DNA from: Candidatus Falkowiibacteriota bacterium
GTDB lineage: Bacteria; Patescibacteriota; Patescibacteriia; Patescibacteriales; UBA12075
NCBI GenBank assembly: GCA_003647675.1
Contig: QMNH01000087.1
Location: 1 to 5,059 of the forward strand
Length of the DNA stretch: 5,059 bases
Direction: 5' to 3'
Part shown: positions 1-5,059 of the stretch, piece by piece
How positions within the stretch are numbered: position 1 is the first letter of the stretch
How the letters are laid out: each line of letters begins with the position of its first letter
Position numbers and translations under genes: made by a program
Notes under the pieces: generated by a model
Database searches by the model: none
The model's input: only the letters and a program-made list of their open reading frames with translations
What the model was told of the DNA's origin: nothing

Positions 1-51
1 CTTGCTTTTCCCGCTGGAATAGATATTTCTATGGGAATAATAATAATATGA
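1..51 (+). CDS. possible 3' end of an upstream gene (partial)
   Basis: Frame 1 is open from the left edge and ends at a TGA at 49-51. It reads LAFPAGIDISMGIIII and is hydrophobic at its end. Its stop overlaps the ATG of the flavodoxin gene as ATGA, an arrangement typical of translationally coupled genes. Only 16 codons are visible, so an open frame of this length could occur by chance; the overlap is the main argument. No function can be assigned. Confidence 0.35.
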   Translation, partial: LAFPAGIDISMGIIII

Positions 52-467
52 AGATTTTAATAGCTTACAAGACGAAATTAGGCGGATCCAGGGAGTACGC
101 CGAGTGGTTGGCAGAGGCTCTAGGTACTACTCCTAAAACTTTCGATAATATTACGAAAGAGGAGCTTGAGGGCTCTGACGCTTGCGTAGTTATATCCGGC
201 ACCTATGCCGGCTTTATGCCCCTTAATAGATTTCTTAAAAAGAACTGGAAAGTTTTAAAAAATAAGAAGGTAGCGGCCGTGGCTCTGGGCGGAATTGGAC
301 CCGAACACCGCTGGAGCCGGTTTTCATACCGGCGTATTCCGGTGCGAATCCGGGAAAAGATAAAGTACTGGAAAATTACAGGCAAGGGAGACGAAAAAAA
401 ACCGATTGAGTGGGGAGAACTTAAAAAGGAAAACCTTGATCCGGTAATTTCTTACTTAAGGGAGTAA
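48..467 (+). CDS. flavodoxin-domain protein (small FMN-binding redox protein)
   Basis: This is a predicted cytoplasmic FMN-binding electron-transfer protein of the flavodoxin/HemG-like group; its partner is unknown. The N-terminus MKILIAYKTKLGGSREYAEW is a classic first beta strand followed by a phosphate-binding loop (T9-KLGG-S14) and helix. Residues 44-56 (DACVVISGTYAGF) match the third strand and the loop that packs on the flavin. Residues 70-82 (KKVAAVALGGIGP) form the next strand. Residues 97-112 (IPVRIREKIKYWKITG) resemble the segment of HemG-type and Flavodoxin_5 proteins that reads roughly 'lpe.ir..ikYfklpGk'. At 139 residues it is shorter than typical members of about 160-180, and the loss seems to lie in the C-terminal half. 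The start is set by the family N-terminus. The frame is also open further upstream, but without a good start. No strong Shine-Dalgarno is visible, so ATGA coupling to an upstream gene may supply ribosomes. It is more GC-rich than the genes at 1280-3820 (35 G/C of 60 in 301-360). Confidence 0.85.
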   Translation: MKILIAYKTKLGGSREYAEWLAEALGTTPKTFDNITKEELEGSDACVVISGTYAGFMPLNRFLKKNWKVLKNKKVAAVALGGIGPEHRWSRFSYRRIPVRIREKIKYWKITGKGDEKKPIEWGELKKENLDPVISYLRE

Positions 468-480
468 AAGAGGGAAGAAG

Positions 481-515
<35 letters not shown>

Positions 516-539
516 AATAAAATAGGCAAACGATTATTA

Positions 540-911
540 ATGAAAACATATTTAATCGCTCCTTGCGGTATGAACTGCGGTATATGCAAGGGATACTTAC
601 GCGAGAAAAATAAATGTCCGGGGTGTAGACTTTTAAGTATAGATATTCCGGTATCGATAAGGAGGTGCCGGATTAAGTATTGTGATTTTTTTAAGTCCGG
701 AAAAGAAAAATTCTGCTATAAGTGCGAATCTTTTCCCTGTGCCCGGCTTAAACAGCTGGATAAACGATATCGGGAGAAATATTCTATGAGTATGTTAAAA
801 AATTTGGAATATATTCAGGACAGGGGAGTAAGGGAGTTTATAAAAAAAGAAAAGAAGAAATATGAAAGGGGAGATAAAGTAATTTGTGTTCATGACAAGA
901 GGTTGTATTAG
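540..911 (+). CDS. DUF3795 family cysteine-rich protein
   Basis: This is a small cytoplasmic protein of unknown biochemical role, probably metal binding. The start is fixed by the family signature at residues 7-16 (APCGMNCGIC). It has 11 cysteines in 123 residues: C9, C13, C16, C26, C29, C43, C48, C59, C62, C67 and C116. The arrangement CPGC (26-29), then C43...C48, then FCYKCESFPC (58-67) is characteristic of DUF3795 proteins, which are thought to bind zinc or an iron-sulfur cluster. The C-terminal VICVHD (114-119) matches the end of the family, where a W-x-C-x-x-C-G knuckle usually precedes it; here that knuckle is replaced by KKYERGDK, so one predicted metal site looks lost. No Shine-Dalgarno is apparent before the ATG. 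A terminator follows about 60 bases after the stop, so this gene may end a transcript that includes the flavodoxin. Confidence 0.87.
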   Translation: MKTYLIAPCGMNCGICKGYLREKNKCPGCRLLSIDIPVSIRRCRIKYCDFFKSGKEKFCYKCESFPCARLKQLDKRYREKYSMSMLKNLEYIQDRGVREFIKKEKKKYERGDKVICVHDKRLY

Positions 912-971
912 GGAATTAATAATTAAATTTAAAATATATAGAAAAAATCATGAATTGAGGACTAAATACTT

Positions 972-1005
972 AAACCGCCTATTTCAGACGGTTTTTTATT
1001 TTTTC
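972..1005 (+). terminator. intrinsic terminator after DUF3795 gene
   Basis: AAACCGCCT (972-980) pairs with AGACGGTTT (986-994) around the loop ATTTC, with one C-A mismatch at 978/988. It runs into six T residues (992-997) and, after ATT, more T. The position downstream of the 911 stop fits a transcript end on the + strand. Confidence 0.8.
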
Positions 1006-1053
1006 TTTATTGCTATTTTATAATTTCTTTCTTGATTTTATTGGCTAATAATT
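992..1053 (+). repeat. 62-bp direct repeat, copy A
   Basis: It matches 1957-2018 at a constant offset of 965 bases. The only three differences in 62 positions are at 1012, 1038 and 1046. Both copies begin exactly at the T-run of an intrinsic terminator whose stem sequence is unrelated to the other one. The repeat is AT-rich and includes TATAAT at 1019-1024, with no matching -35. Similarity fades after 1053, although short matches continue if small gaps are allowed. Confidence 0.9.
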
Positions 1054-1174
1054 TAGTTAGATATTTTATTTCGGTCATAGTAAATTGAAGTCTTCTGACT
1101 ATTTTTAGTATTATTAGATTTATGAAATAAATTATTAATACTAGCGTAATTAATAAGAAAATAGTGAAAAATTA

Positions 1175-1203
1175 TTGACAATATATAATAAATATGCTAT
1201 AAT
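1175..1203 (+). promoter_or_regulatory. perfect-consensus sigma70 promoter
   Basis: TTGACA (1175-1180) is separated by exactly 17 bases from TATAAT (1198-1203). The -10 is preceded by TG at 1195-1196 (TGCTATAAT), the extended -10 form. Start of transcription is expected near 1210, giving a leader of about 70 bases before the GTG at 1280. Both hexamers match the housekeeping consensus in full, which predicts strong and largely constitutive transcription of the 207-residue protein. Confidence 0.88.
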
Positions 1204-1266
1204 TAAAAAATAATTAATTAGTATGTTTTAAAAATTTAAATAATAAATAATTAAATAGTATTAACC

Positions 1267-1275
1267 AAGGAGGTG
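1267..1275 (+). promoter_or_regulatory. strong Shine-Dalgarno site deciding the GTG start at 1280
   Basis: AAGGAGGTG lies with its GGAGG core 6 bases before the GTG at 1280. It is a near-complete complement of the 16S 3' end. It supports GTG as the true start; no in-frame ATG closer to it would keep the charged N-terminus and membrane segment. Confidence 0.88.
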
Positions 1276-1279
1276 CGCG

Positions 1280-1903
1280 GTGAAAAAGAAAATATGGACC
1301 GGTTTAGGAATCGTTATCACTTTAGTAGCTTTGGTAGTCAGTTATTCAATTTTTTCTGCCGAGATTAAAATTCATTTCGGATTTGGAAGTTATCTCTCGG
1401 TGAAAGAAATAGCCAAAACGGCAAGAACAACCAGGCTATTAAGCAGAAATTCCATGCAGGTAACCCAGGCCCTAAGAGCGAGTACTGGGAAAAAAGATTT
1501 GAACGAACTGGGGCAATTGATTAGCCTTATCAAATTGGAACCTGAAGATTGTAAGTATGCAACCCAAAATTCAAGGTTTTCAATGGTGGCTTTAATGATT
1601 GTTTCCGATGAAGCGGCTAAACAGTTAATTGGTATTTACAAAAACAAAATGGCCAGATTGGATATTGACGGCAATAAAATCGGAAAAATTTTTGTTTCAT
1701 ATCCTCATTTATTGGACTTAGTCGCTATCCAGGCCAGAGAAAAAGCGAAAATATTAATAAAAAAGGCCCAATACGAAAAAAAGAAAGAGTTAATAACACA
1801 AGCATCAAATCTTTATAATTTTGCGGGTGTATGCGAGTATGCCCAGAGCAGTCTTAGTAGACATCCAAAAAATATTTTTAAAAAGCCGTCGACTTCTATA
1901 TAA
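1280..1903 (+). CDS. membrane-anchored protein of unknown function
   Basis: I do not recognise this 207-residue protein. It starts with a positively charged MKKK and a hydrophobic stretch at about residues 5-27 (to SIFSA). This is either a single N-terminal membrane anchor or a poor signal peptide: Phe at -3 makes cleavage after A27 doubtful. The remainder should face the outside. It is mostly predicted helical, lysine- and arginine-rich, with two cysteines (C91 and C185). Residues 150-178 (QAREKAKILI onward) look like a long charged helix. No catalytic motif is visible. It has its own perfect-consensus promoter, strong ribosome binding site and terminator, so it is a single-gene unit likely to be well expressed. 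It is flanked by the two copies of a 62-bp direct repeat. The neighbouring ABC exporter is the only membrane system nearby, but the terminator between them argues against a simple operon. Confidence 0.8.
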   Translation: MKKKIWTGLGIVITLVALVVSYSIFSAEIKIHFGFGSYLSVKEIAKTARTTRLLSRNSMQVTQALRASTGKKDLNELGQLISLIKLEPEDCKYATQNSRFSMVALMIVSDEAAKQLIGIYKNKMARLDIDGNKIGKIFVSYPHLLDLVAIQAREKAKILIKKAQYEKKKELITQASNLYNFAGVCEYAQSSLSRHPKNIFKKPSTSI

Positions 1904-1915
1904 TAAAAACGGCTT
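1883..1915 (+). other. hairpin spanning the stop codon at 1901
   Basis: AAGCCGT (1883-1889) is exactly complementary to ACGGCTT (1909-1915), giving a 7-bp stem with a 19-base AT-rich loop that contains the TAA stop. No T-run follows, so it is not itself a terminator. It stands 13 bases before the true terminator stem and could protect the transcript end, or be chance. Confidence 0.45.
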
Positions 1916-1928
1916 ATGAACTCTTAAC

Positions 1929-1962
1929 GGGAGACGCAAAACAAAATGTGTCTCCCTTTTTT
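1929..1962 (+). terminator. intrinsic terminator after the 207-residue gene
   Basis: GGGAGACGC (1929-1937) pairs with GTGTCTCCC (1948-1956) over 9 bp with one G-U pair, around a 10-base A-rich loop. It is followed directly by six T residues (1957-1962). This is the strongest terminator in the window and separates this gene from the ABC exporter. Confidence 0.92.
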
Positions 1963-2018
1963 ATTTTTTCTTTATTACTATTTTATAATTTCTTTCTTGA
2001 TTATATTGGCAAATAATT
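1957..2018 (+). repeat. 62-bp direct repeat, copy B
   Basis: This is the second copy of 992-1053, with 59 of 62 positions identical. It begins at the T-run of the terminator and ends 29 bases before the ABC exporter start, so it fills most of that short intergenic gap. TATAAT at 1984-1989 is present in both copies. As a promoter for the exporter it lacks a -35 at the right distance. Confidence 0.9.
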
Positions 2019-2047
2019 GTAGAGTTAATAAGTAATGAAAATTTTTT

Positions 2048-3820
2048 ATGAATAAAAAAAGAAATCCATTAATAAATTTATTTATATATTCCTGGAAATA
2101 CTCTTCCAGAAAAGGGCTGTTTATTACATTCGTTGTTTTTTGTGTTATCGCCAATTCATTCCAGTTATTAGAGCCAATAGTAATTAGTAGAATATTTAAC
2201 TCAGTTCAGTTTTCGGCAAATGACCCTGGGTTATTTTCATTTATTGCCCAAAATTTAATATTACTTGTTTTTATTACTTTTGGTTTTTGGTTATTTCACG
2301 GCACTTCTCGCTTGATGGAATATAAGAATGCATTTCTTATTAGAAAGAATTACAAAAAGGAGATGTTTGATAAAGTTATAGATTTACCGGTTGAATGGCA
2401 GAAAGATCATCACTCGGGAGATACAATTGATAGGATCAATAAAGCCTCGCATAGCTTATATCAATTTTCGTCACATATTTTTGAAATTGTACAGAATTTA
2501 ATTAGATTATTCGGTTCGATTATAATTCTCTCGATATTCGATTGGCGAATCGCATTAGCGGCTGTTTTTGTTTCTGTTTTTGCGATTTGGACATCGCTTA
2601 AATTCGATAATAAATTAAAAATCGGATATAGAAAAGTTTTTAAAGCAGAAAATTATTTAGCCTCGGCAATTCATGATTATATTAGCAATGTTATTACGGT
2701 TATAACCCTGAGACTTAAGAAAAGAGTTTCAGGTGAGATTGAGAGCCGGTCCATGTTAGCCTTTAATACATTTAATAAAAATCGCAAGATAGATGAATTC
2801 AGGTGGTTTATTATAAGCATGTATACCTCGATTGCGATATCAGCAGCCCTGATTTTCAGCGCCTATACATCCCACAAGGCCAGGGGAGTTATTGCTATTG
2901 GAACACTTTTTATTTTGTATAGATATTTAAAAAATATGGGTGGATTTTTCTCTAATTTTGCCTGGAAATATGGAGAGATAGTAAGGCAGGACACCGCAGT
3001 AAAGATGGCTGAATATATTAACGTAGAGCAGAAAAATGTTACTCTTGAGACAAAAAAATATTATTTACCAAAAAAATGGCGCACCTTGCAGGTAAAAAAT
3101 TTATATTTTAGTTACAAAAAAGTCGATAAAAAAGAGAGCGTTTATAATCTTAGCAATATTTCATTAACAATCAGTCAGAAATTAAAAATTGCCTTAATCG
3201 GAGAAAGCGGATCAGGAAAAAGTACAATATTGTCTCTTGTTCGGGGCCTTCATCATCCGGGTAGAAATAATGTGTATTGCGATGGAAAAAAACTTGAATA
3301 TGGTTTGCGCCATTTGAACGAAATTACCTCCTTAATACCGCAGGATCCGGAAATTTTTAATTCGTCAGTTAAGGATAATATTACAATGGGGACAAGAGTT
3401 AGTACAGCAGATATTAATAAAGTATTGGAGATAGCAAGGTTTGATAAAGTTGTTAGTAGATTTAAAAAAGGACTTAGAACTAATGTGCTTGAGAAAGGAG
3501 TTTCGTTAAGTGGGGGAGAGAAGCAGAGGTTGGCTTTAGCGCGCGGATTGCTTATGGCTAAAAATTATAATATTCTTCTTTTAGACGAACCGACCAGCAG
3601 TGTTGATAGCGCTAATGAAATAAAAATATACCAGAATATTTTTAAGTATTACGAAGACAAAACTATCCTTTCGGCCATACATCGCCTGCATTTACTGCGA
3701 TACTTTGATTATATTTACTATTTTGATAAAGGAAAAATTATTACTGAAGGTACGTTTAATATGTTATTACGGGATGATAAATTTAAAATACTGTGGGATA
3801 ATTATACGAAGAATAGATAA
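2048..3820 (+). CDS. ABC exporter half-transporter (fused membrane and ATPase domains)
   Basis: This is a type IV (MsbA-like) ABC exporter of 590 residues, the usual length for a half-transporter that works as a dimer in the cytoplasmic membrane. The substrate (lipid, peptide or drug) cannot be read from the sequence. Residues 1 to about 325 form the membrane domain. Hydrophobic segments lie near 23-47, 64-86, 147-163, 166-184 and 253-298, the last long enough for two helices. The ATPase domain covers about 345-590 and every key element is intact: A-loop Tyr356, Walker A GESGSGKST (385-393), Q-loop Gln432 in LIPQDPEIF, signature LSGGEKQR (487-494), Walker B ILLLDE (509-514) with catalytic Glu514, D-loop SSVD (517-520) and H-loop His545. 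ATP hydrolysis should therefore be functional. The ATG at 2048 has no Shine-Dalgarno, and an ATG at 2035 in another frame is closed after six codons. The gene is strongly AT-rich (15 G/C of 60 in 2221-2280), unlike the first and last genes. It has its own terminator. Confidence 0.96.
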   Translation: MNKKRNPLINLFIYSWKYSSRKGLFITFVVFCVIANSFQLLEPIVISRIFNSVQFSANDPGLFSFIAQNLILLVFITFGFWLFHGTSRLMEYKNAFLIRKNYKKEMFDKVIDLPVEWQKDHHSGDTIDRINKASHSLYQFSSHIFEIVQNLIRLFGSIIILSIFDWRIALAAVFVSVFAIWTSLKFDNKLKIGYRKVFKAENYLASAIHDYISNVITVITLRLKKRVSGEIESRSMLAFNTFNKNRKIDEFRWFIISMYTSIAISAALIFSAYTSHKARGVIAIGTLFILYRYLKNMGGFFSNFAWKYGEIVRQDTAVKMAEYINVEQKNVTLETKKYYLPKKWRTLQVKNLYFSYKKVDKKESVYNLSNISLTISQKLKIALIGESGSGKSTILSLVRGLHHPGRNNVYCDGKKLEYGLRHLNEITSLIPQDPEIFNSSVKDNITMGTRVSTADINKVLEIARFDKVVSRFKKGLRTNVLEKGVSLSGGEKQRLALARGLLMAKNYNILLLDEPTSSVDSANEIKIYQNIFKYYEDKTILSAIHRLHLLRYFDYIYYFDKGKIITEGTFNMLLRDDKFKILWDNYTKNR

Positions 3821-3846
3821 TATAAAAATTCATTAAATTTTATAAA

Positions 3847-3873
3847 AGACCATTTTTTGGTCTCTTATTTTTT
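3847..3873 (+). terminator. intrinsic terminator after the ABC exporter
   Basis: AGACCA (3847-3852) pairs with TGGTCT (3858-3863) around a loop of five T, followed by CTTATTTTTT. The stem is only 6 bp but GC-bearing in an AT-rich context, and it sits 26 bases after the exporter stop. Confidence 0.78.
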
Positions 3874-3935
3874 ATAAATAATTTATATTTTTTTAATACT
3901 TATAAAATTTGTTTAGTTTTTATTCGTAAAATATT

Positions 3936-4020
3936 CCCGCTTAAAGCAGAGGGGTTTGGTGCAATCTTCACCTTTCCACCCAGGCAAGCGTGAGATGATG
4001 GGTAAACCTCATGGTGCTTT
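3936..4020 (+). ncRNA. candidate structured RNA (unidentified)
   Basis: This is a GC-rich island between very AT-rich flanks, a common sign of a structured RNA. An outer stem AAAGCA (3943-3948) pairs with TGCTTT (4015-4020). A second stem pairs GAGG (3949-3952) and TTT (3955-3957) with AAACCTC (4004-4010), leaving GG bulged on one side; ATGG (4011-4014) is unpaired between the two stems. Inside, GGTG (3958-3961) pairs with CACC (3969-3972), and ACCCA (3978-3982) pairs with TGGGT (3999-4003), which would give a three-way junction. An alternative pairing of CCC (3936-3938) with GGG (3951-3953) would compete with the outer stem. I cannot match it to a known riboswitch class, SRP RNA, 6S RNA or tRNA from memory. 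No clear own promoter or terminator is seen, and the strand is a guess from the fold and the neighbours. Confidence 0.4.
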
Positions 4021-4106
4021 TACATTTTATACAAAATTTATTTTTATTTTAAATAAGGTGTTTTTGTATTTTTTTCAGCTTGGGAGCAGAATGTTTGTTT
4101 TTTAAC

Positions 4107-4135
4107 TTGATTTTTTTATTGTTTTATGTTACATT
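4107..4135 (+). promoter_or_regulatory. probable sigma70 promoter for the last gene
   Basis: TTGATT (4107-4112) and TACATT (4130-4135) are 17 bases apart, each matching four of six consensus positions. TG at 4127-4128 gives an extended -10. Transcription would begin near 4142 and produce a leader of about 95 bases carrying the two hairpins. The T-rich background raises the chance of a false match. Confidence 0.5.
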
Positions 4136-4176
4136 ATTTTATGCTCTTTTTACGCATATTCAATGTTTTTTAGCTG

Positions 4177-4225
4177 GATTTCGGCGGGACGCTGAAATCT
4201 TAAACCAAAATTGGCGGGATGCCAA
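4177..4225 (+). promoter_or_regulatory. twin GGGA-loop hairpins in the leader of the last gene
   Basis: Hairpin 1 pairs GATTTCGGC (4177-4185) with GCTGAAATC (4191-4199) over 9 bp with one G-U pair, loop GGGAC. Hairpin 2 pairs TTGGC (4211-4215) with GCCAA (4221-4225), loop GGGAT. The two share GGCGGGAYGC across the loop and closing pairs, while the outer stem sequences differ. This suggests that the loop is what is conserved. Hairpin 2 ends one base before the Shine-Dalgarno. CsrA/RsmA proteins bind GGA in hairpin loops and near ribosome sites in this layout. Binding here by CsrA or another protein is inference. Confidence 0.6.
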
Positions 4226-4232
4226 AAGGAGG
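4226..4232 (+). promoter_or_regulatory. strong Shine-Dalgarno site for the last gene
   Basis: AAGGAGG lies 5 bases before the ATG at 4238 and fixes that start. It directly abuts the second GGGA-loop hairpin and itself contains GGA, so a protein bound to the hairpins could also cover it. Confidence 0.88.
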
Positions 4233-4237
4233 ACACA

Positions 4238-5059
4238 ATGTTTTTAGAAAAACCGATTATTGCAGGGCAACCGTATGAAAAACTCCAGAAATTAATAGAG
4301 AAACAAACGTTCTTGAGCACTGTCTTTTACGGCAATGTTTGGCAAAAAAGCCTTTATTATCCTATACAAAAACCGGAAATGAATGTCGTATTTCAACTTG
4401 CCGACACCACCTTGATGCACACTCAAGCCAATAATCTTTGGCATAGCAAGCGTGGATATGTTTTGGGACCAAATCATTTGCGGGGTACAAGGCATGAGAC
4501 GTTTTATGCGCTGAATGACAAAAAAGATGTGCTGGCAACGCTTAGTTGGGTGCCGGGCGATAATGAATTATTCGCCAAAGATATTTTTATCCTGGTAAAT
4601 CCTAAAGAAGTGCACTGCCTTGCCTGGGTCATCAAAACGGTTTGGTATTGGCCGGCTTCAGATGAAAGGGAGTGGGATACGGGGAGTGTTTTTGATACTC
4701 AACCCATGGGCGTCAACATCGACGTCATCATCTACAAAAAACCGAAAGACATGGGTTTTGGTGAGCTGGTAGAACTGGCGACAGAAAAGAAGCGCCAACG
4801 AGAAAATGCTTATTTGTATCCGCCCCCAGAGATGCCGGATTTGCCTGGCATAGAAAAAGCCTTGGAGCATGGATGCGTCGTTCGTTCTTTCGGTTCGGGC
4901 GGAGGTCTTCGTGTGGTCAGTATAGAAAACAAAAACGGTTTAAAAGGATACGGTGAGCATCCACACGTTGAAGAAGCCTTGGTTCACTCCAGTGAAGATT
5001 ATCTTGCCGGTGGCAGGCCTTACAACGAGGTTTATGGAGGTCTCTGTCCCCATTACTTA
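4238..5059 (+). CDS. conserved-looking protein of unknown function (partial, 3' end outside window)
   Basis: The frame is open for 274 codons from the ATG to the right edge with no stop, so the protein is at least that long. I cannot name it. No signal peptide or membrane segment is seen, and it looks cytoplasmic. The N-terminal part (1-165) is rich in Trp, Tyr and Phe, with alternating hydrophobic strands such as DIFILV (115-120) and VNIDVIIY (159-166), suggesting a beta-rich domain. A charged helix follows at about 173-190. Then comes a proline-rich linker YPPPEMPDLPG (194-204). The distal part has VRSFGSGGGLRVV (215-227), KGYGEHPHVEEAL (236-248) and EDYLAGGRPYNEVYGG (253-268), which read like conserved motifs. 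My impression is that similar segments occur in uncharacterised Patescibacteria proteins, but I could not check this. It is much richer in G+C (31 of 60 in 4981-5040) than the exporter. It has its own promoter, a hairpin leader and a strong ribosome site. Confidence 0.85.
   Translation, partial: MFLEKPIIAGQPYEKLQKLIEKQTFLSTVFYGNVWQKSLYYPIQKPEMNVVFQLADTTLMHTQANNLWHSKRGYVLGPNHLRGTRHETFYALNDKKDVLATLSWVPGDNELFAKDIFILVNPKEVHCLAWVIKTVWYWPASDEREWDTGSVFDTQPMGVNIDVIIYKKPKDMGFGELVELATEKKRQRENAYLYPPPEMPDLPGIEKALEHGCVVRSFGSGGGLRVVSIENKNGLKGYGEHPHVEEALVHSSEDYLAGGRPYNEVYGGLCPHYL

Larger units (their letters stand above)
912..1279. other. AT-rich intergenic region (368 bases)
   Basis: It contains the terminator of the DUF3795 gene, copy A of the 62-bp repeat, a perfect-consensus promoter and the leader and ribosome binding site of the next gene. 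The part between the repeat and the promoter (about 1054-1174) is very AT-rich with only short stop-broken frames, and I see no gene or convincing RNA structure there. Confidence 0.7.
3821..4237. other. long intergenic region (417 bases)
   Basis: In order it holds the exporter terminator, an AT-rich stretch with no clear promoter, a GC-rich island that folds as a candidate RNA, a T-rich stretch with a promoter, and a leader with two GGGA-loop hairpins. A 15-codon frame from ATG 4126 to TAG 4171 overlaps the promoter -10 and lacks a ribosome site, so I do not call it. No other coding frame is credible. Confidence 0.7.

Noticed and set aside
203..385. Minus-strand open frame of 60 codons
   Set aside because: It lies wholly inside the flavodoxin gene, has no family resemblance and is a shadow of that coding sequence.
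1664..1690. EF-hand-like DIDGNKIG segment in the 207-residue protein
   Set aside because: Only a few positions of the calcium loop match, and no second hand or flanking helix pattern is clear, so chance is more likely.
992..2018. Insertion sequence or transposon
   Set aside because: No transposase is encoded between the repeats, no terminal inverted repeats were seen, and the flanking repeats are direct and far longer than target-site duplications.
3936..4020. Assignment of the structured island to a known class (fluoride, ZTP, TPP, SRP RNA)
   Set aside because: The conserved core sequences of those classes, as I remember them, are absent, so it is left unidentified.
4126..4173. 15-codon leader-peptide-like frame before the hairpins
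   Set aside because: It overlaps the likely -10 element, has no ribosome site, and its start would lie upstream of the expected transcript start.
4292..4495. Minus-strand open frame of 67 codons
   Set aside because: It is antisense to the well-supported frame starting at 4238 and has no recognisable features.
4658..4870. Minus-strand open frame of 70 codons
   Set aside because: It is antisense to the same long + frame and is explained by it.

Overview
The window looks like a bacterial chromosome segment of low to moderate GC. It has simple intrinsic terminators, sigma70-type promoters and a mix of genes with strong and absent Shine-Dalgarno sites. No gene here fixes the taxonomy. The compact proteins, the style of the ABC exporter and the unnamed protein at the right end together suggest a Patescibacteria (CPR) genome. 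That is an inference from general impression and was not tested.

Left part (1-911, fairly GC-rich in the first gene): the possible tail of an upstream gene overlaps the start of a small flavodoxin-domain protein. A five-copy 7-bp tandem repeat follows, and then a cysteine-rich DUF3795 protein. All are on the + strand and end at a terminator near 972-1005.

Middle part (about 990-3900, distinctly AT-rich): a 207-residue membrane-anchored protein of unknown function has its own perfect-consensus promoter and strong ribosome binding site. It is followed by a complete ABC exporter half-transporter of 590 residues. Each of these genes has its own terminator. A 62-bp direct repeat (59 of 62 matching) lies just after the DUF3795 terminator and again just after the terminator of the 207-residue gene, so that gene sits in a cassette-like unit between the two copies. 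The three terminators suggest separate transcripts, but the AT-rich block may have a common history.

Right part (3874-5059): a long AT-rich intergenic stretch holds a GC-rich island that folds into a plausible multi-stem RNA (about 3936-4020). A recognisable promoter follows, and then a leader with two consecutive hairpins sharing the motif GGCGGGAYGC, each presenting GGGA in a 5-nt loop. These stand directly before a strong Shine-Dalgarno and a protein-coding gene that runs off the right edge. The encoded protein (274 residues visible) is not one I can name.

The most promising places for undescribed biology are the twin GGGA-loop hairpin leader, the structured-RNA candidate upstream of it and the repeat-flanked membrane-protein cassette.
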